Shown: positions 7,315 through 8,445 of the stretch, piece after piece | How the letters are laid out: the number at the start of each line of letters is the position of its first letter | Position numbering within the stretch: the first letter of the stretch is position 1 | Source: Dehalococcoidia bacterium | GTDB taxonomy: Bacteria; Chloroflexota; Dehalococcoidia; GIF9; UBA5620 | NCBI GenBank assembly: GCA_016783225.1 | Contig: JADHWZ010000093.1 | Span: 1-8,445, forward strand | Direction: 5' to 3' | Length of the DNA stretch: 8,445 nucleotides | Made by a program: the position numbers and the translations under genes | The notes under the pieces: generated by a model | Seen by the model: only the letters and a program-made list of their open reading frames with translations | What the model was told of the DNA's origin: nothing | Databases searched by the model: none

Positions 7315-7378
7315 GCTGCATCCGCATGCAGCACCTGTTACGTCTAACACGTCTGATATTCCATTTAATCATGGGCAT
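7280..7378 (-). CDS. Arginine-rich leader peptide of the arg operon
   Basis: A 32-codon frame lies between the operon promoter and the intrinsic terminator before argG. It contains IRRVRRNRCCMRMQRAWR at residues 8-25, so eight of 32 codons are arginine. Five of them (AGA, CGT, AGA, CGT, AGG) fall within seven codons just before the first hairpin arm. This is the pattern of attenuation leader peptides such as those of his, trp or leu operons, with arginine as the regulatory amino acid, matching the product of argG-argH. The peptide itself probably has no function after synthesis. The weak point is initiation: AAAGGAG (complement of 7397-7403) lies 18 bases upstream of the ATG, farther than usual, and only GAG is closer. 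A second ATG at codon 3 is an alternative start. Confidence 0.75.
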   Translation of the reverse strand: MPMIKWNIRRVRRNRCCMRMQRAWRDSNSEVT

Positions 7379-7396
7379 AGCGTAGTTCTCAATAGC

Positions 7397-7410
7397 TCCT
7401 TTCGAAAGGA
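7397..7410. promoter_or_regulatory. Perfect 14-bp palindrome over the promoter/start region of the arg operon
   Basis: TCCTTTCGAAAGGA is a perfect palindrome overlapping the putative -10 box, the likely transcription start and the AAAGGAG of the leader. It could be an operator for a second, repressor-based control. It does not resemble the known ARG box of ArgR. A 14-bp palindrome can also arise by chance, so this is tentative. Confidence 0.3.
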
Positions 7411-7436
7411 TACAATAATATATCATGTTTTGTCAA
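7407..7436 (-). promoter_or_regulatory. Candidate promoter of the arg leader-argG-argH operon
   Basis: A perfect -35 box TTGACA (complement of 7431-7436) is followed after 18 bases by TATCCT (complement of 7407-7412), four of six matches to the -10 consensus. Transcription would start near 7400 and give a leader RNA of about 315 bases. An alternative is CCGACA with TATATT (complement of 7417-7422), also 18 bases apart, which would start about ten bases earlier. Confidence 0.5.
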
Positions 7437-7440
7437 CCGT

Positions 7441-7814
7441 TGTCGGGCTCTCTGTCAAATAGTGTGGGAATAGCTTCGAGATGGTACGAACCCCAGTAGC
7501 ATTTTTCTCCAGTAAACTTCTATGTTTTTCAGACCATATGATATTTGCAGTTGCTTTATCAGGAAGAAACGCTGCTCAATTAGTTCTAAAGGACATGCGA
7601 TGAGGCTTAGATCGCAGTAAAAGAGGACAGCGATCCTAGTGCAAGACAGTGTGACAAACGGTGCAATCCGCAAGGCCTTAATCTTCTAGCGAGCAGCAGC
7701 TAGCCGCAGGCAACAATAGTCAGTGTTGTTGCTCAATAGTCTCTATTCGCGGCCACTACACAAAGTAAGCAAGTGTGCAATTCACTCAGGACATCTATCT
7801 GTGCTTACCGTTTC
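7441..7814. other. Intergenic stretch without a convincing gene
   Basis: Between the arg promoter and the pRiA4b-like gene I see no RNA gene and no good terminator. A hairpin GCAACAA/TTGTTGC (7710-7716 with 7726-7732) has no T-run. A minus-strand frame at 7455-7673 starts only at TTG, has no ribosome binding site, and is cysteine-rich and unnatural at its beginning. Its middle reads PLELIEQRFFLI, which resembles the opening of ORF6N (KilA-N associated) domain proteins, so it may be a decayed fragment. The match is too short to call. Confidence 0.4.
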
Positions 7815-8351
7815 TTACCTCACCCTTTTTAACGCCCGGTCAACAGCCACCAGATCAAACTTCTCCGGGTCATACCTTAGTCCAACCCATTCCAGCAGTT
7901 CATTATGACCTTCATACTTTGGGTCTACCAGCGCTTTCAGCAGATGCTCATATCCTGGAGGGCCGCCACAGTCTTCGGGCGGACAAGCCCTGGCTCCGGC
8001 AATGCAGGCGGGTTCCTCCTCACCTTCAGCTTCAACAGTGCCGAGTAGTTCGATGTCGTGCCGCCAGCCATCACCCATATCATAGTCGTATATGAAGGAC
8101 TCGGTTCCACTGGAGAATATTTTATCCAGGGTCATCTTGCGAGAATCATTAACTTCGGAGTCCCACCGTTCGGGATTTTCTCCATACCGTTTCCATTCCA
8201 CTTCGAATAAATGGAGGTGGTAATTCTTCCAGCCCATAGCCCGTTGTATGAATTTATGAAGCTTGAGCAGGCTGGTACGGGATGGTATGCGAAGGATACG
8301 GTAGATCGGGGGATTGATGTGCCGGAGGTGGACTTTGATTTGGTAGAGCAT
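7815..8351 (-). CDS. Plasmid pRiA4b ORF-3 family protein
   Basis: The 178-residue product is a clear member of the pRiA4b ORF-3-like family (an IS1096-associated passenger protein family). It shows the N-terminal 'INPPIYRILRIPSRTSLLKL' (12-31) and 'MGWKNYHLHLF' (39-49), the central 'YDYDMGDGWRHDI' (88-100) and the cysteine/proline motif 'GARACPPEDCGGPPGY' (119-134). Its length is normal and it looks intact. No biochemical role is established for the family. Members occur on plasmids and beside transposons but also as single chromosomal genes. The start is supported by GAGG (complement of 8360-8363) 8 bases before the ATG. The gene stands alone upstream of the arg operon, and no transposase or inverted repeats are seen around it. 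Confidence 0.9.
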   Translation of the reverse strand: MLYQIKVHLRHINPPIYRILRIPSRTSLLKLHKFIQRAMGWKNYHLHLFEVEWKRYGENPERWDSEVNDSRKMTLDKIFSSGTESFIYDYDMGDGWRHDIELLGTVEAEGEEEPACIAGARACPPEDCGGPPGYEHLLKALVDPKYEGHNELLEWVGLRYDPEKFDLVAVDRALKRVR

Positions 8352-8445
8352 GATGTTAACCTCAATAATAATCCAGGTGAGGCTATTTTACAACAAATAA
8401 TTACTATGGGAAAGAAAAACCTGATTGCACAAACCGCCCTTTTGT

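Noticed and set aside
7084..7400. T-box riboswitch as an explanation for the argG leader terminator
   Set aside because: I find no T-box bulge consensus (UGGNACCGCG-like) or typical stem I elements. The Arg-rich frame and short complementary segments explain the region better.
7465..7500. GGGTTCG on the minus strand, resembling a tRNA T-arm
   Set aside because: The flanking bases do not pair to form a T stem, and no anticodon or acceptor stem can be built around it.
7710..7732. Hairpin GCAACAA/TTGTTGC after the pRiA4b-like gene
   Set aside because: It is not followed by a T-run on either strand and lies about 80 bases beyond the stop codon, so it is not supported as a terminator.
8132..8365. 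Minus-strand 77-codon frame overlapping the start of the pRiA4b-like gene
   Set aside because: It is out of frame with a clear family member, rich in serine and lysine, and has no family resemblance.

Overview
The window is bacterial chromosome. Every gene I can support is read from the minus strand, so the order below follows transcription from the right edge to the left. Gene content (argG, argH, carB, an acyl-CoA dehydrogenase start, a SnoaL-fold protein and a pRiA4b ORF-3 protein) and the protein style fit an anaerobic, sediment-type bacterium, perhaps Chloroflexota/Dehalococcoidia. That placement is a weak inference from general resemblance.

Right part (8445-7441): a plasmid pRiA4b ORF-3 family gene, followed by about 370 bases without a convincing gene. 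That stretch contains only a poorly supported reading frame that may be a decayed ORF6N-like fragment.

Centre right (7440-7084): the most interesting part is the 5' leader of the arginine operon. A TTGACA promoter is followed by a 32-codon leader peptide with eight arginine codons. Next comes a strong intrinsic terminator about 120 bases before argG. A segment inside the leader peptide is exactly complementary over 8 bases to a stretch overlapping the 5' arm of that terminator, so it can form an antiterminator. This is the layout of ribosome-mediated transcription attenuation, here apparently sensing charged tRNA-Arg.

Centre (7083-1075): argG (citrulline to argininosuccinate) overlaps argH (argininosuccinate to arginine) by ATGA. 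Then comes a 151-base gap and carB, the large subunit of carbamoyl-phosphate synthetase, which supplies carbamoyl phosphate for citrulline and pyrimidines. The gap holds a start-less, truncated remnant of ribulose-phosphate 3-epimerase (rpe). No carA lies beside carB. The gap looks like a deletion or rearrangement scar inside what was probably a longer operon.

Left part (1074-1): a SnoaL-like small protein with its own promoter and a very good ribosome binding site. It is followed by an in-frame open stretch beyond its stop codon that looks partly protein-like, a 22-bp near-perfect palindrome, a promoter candidate, and the first 23 codons of an acyl-CoA dehydrogenase that runs off the left edge.
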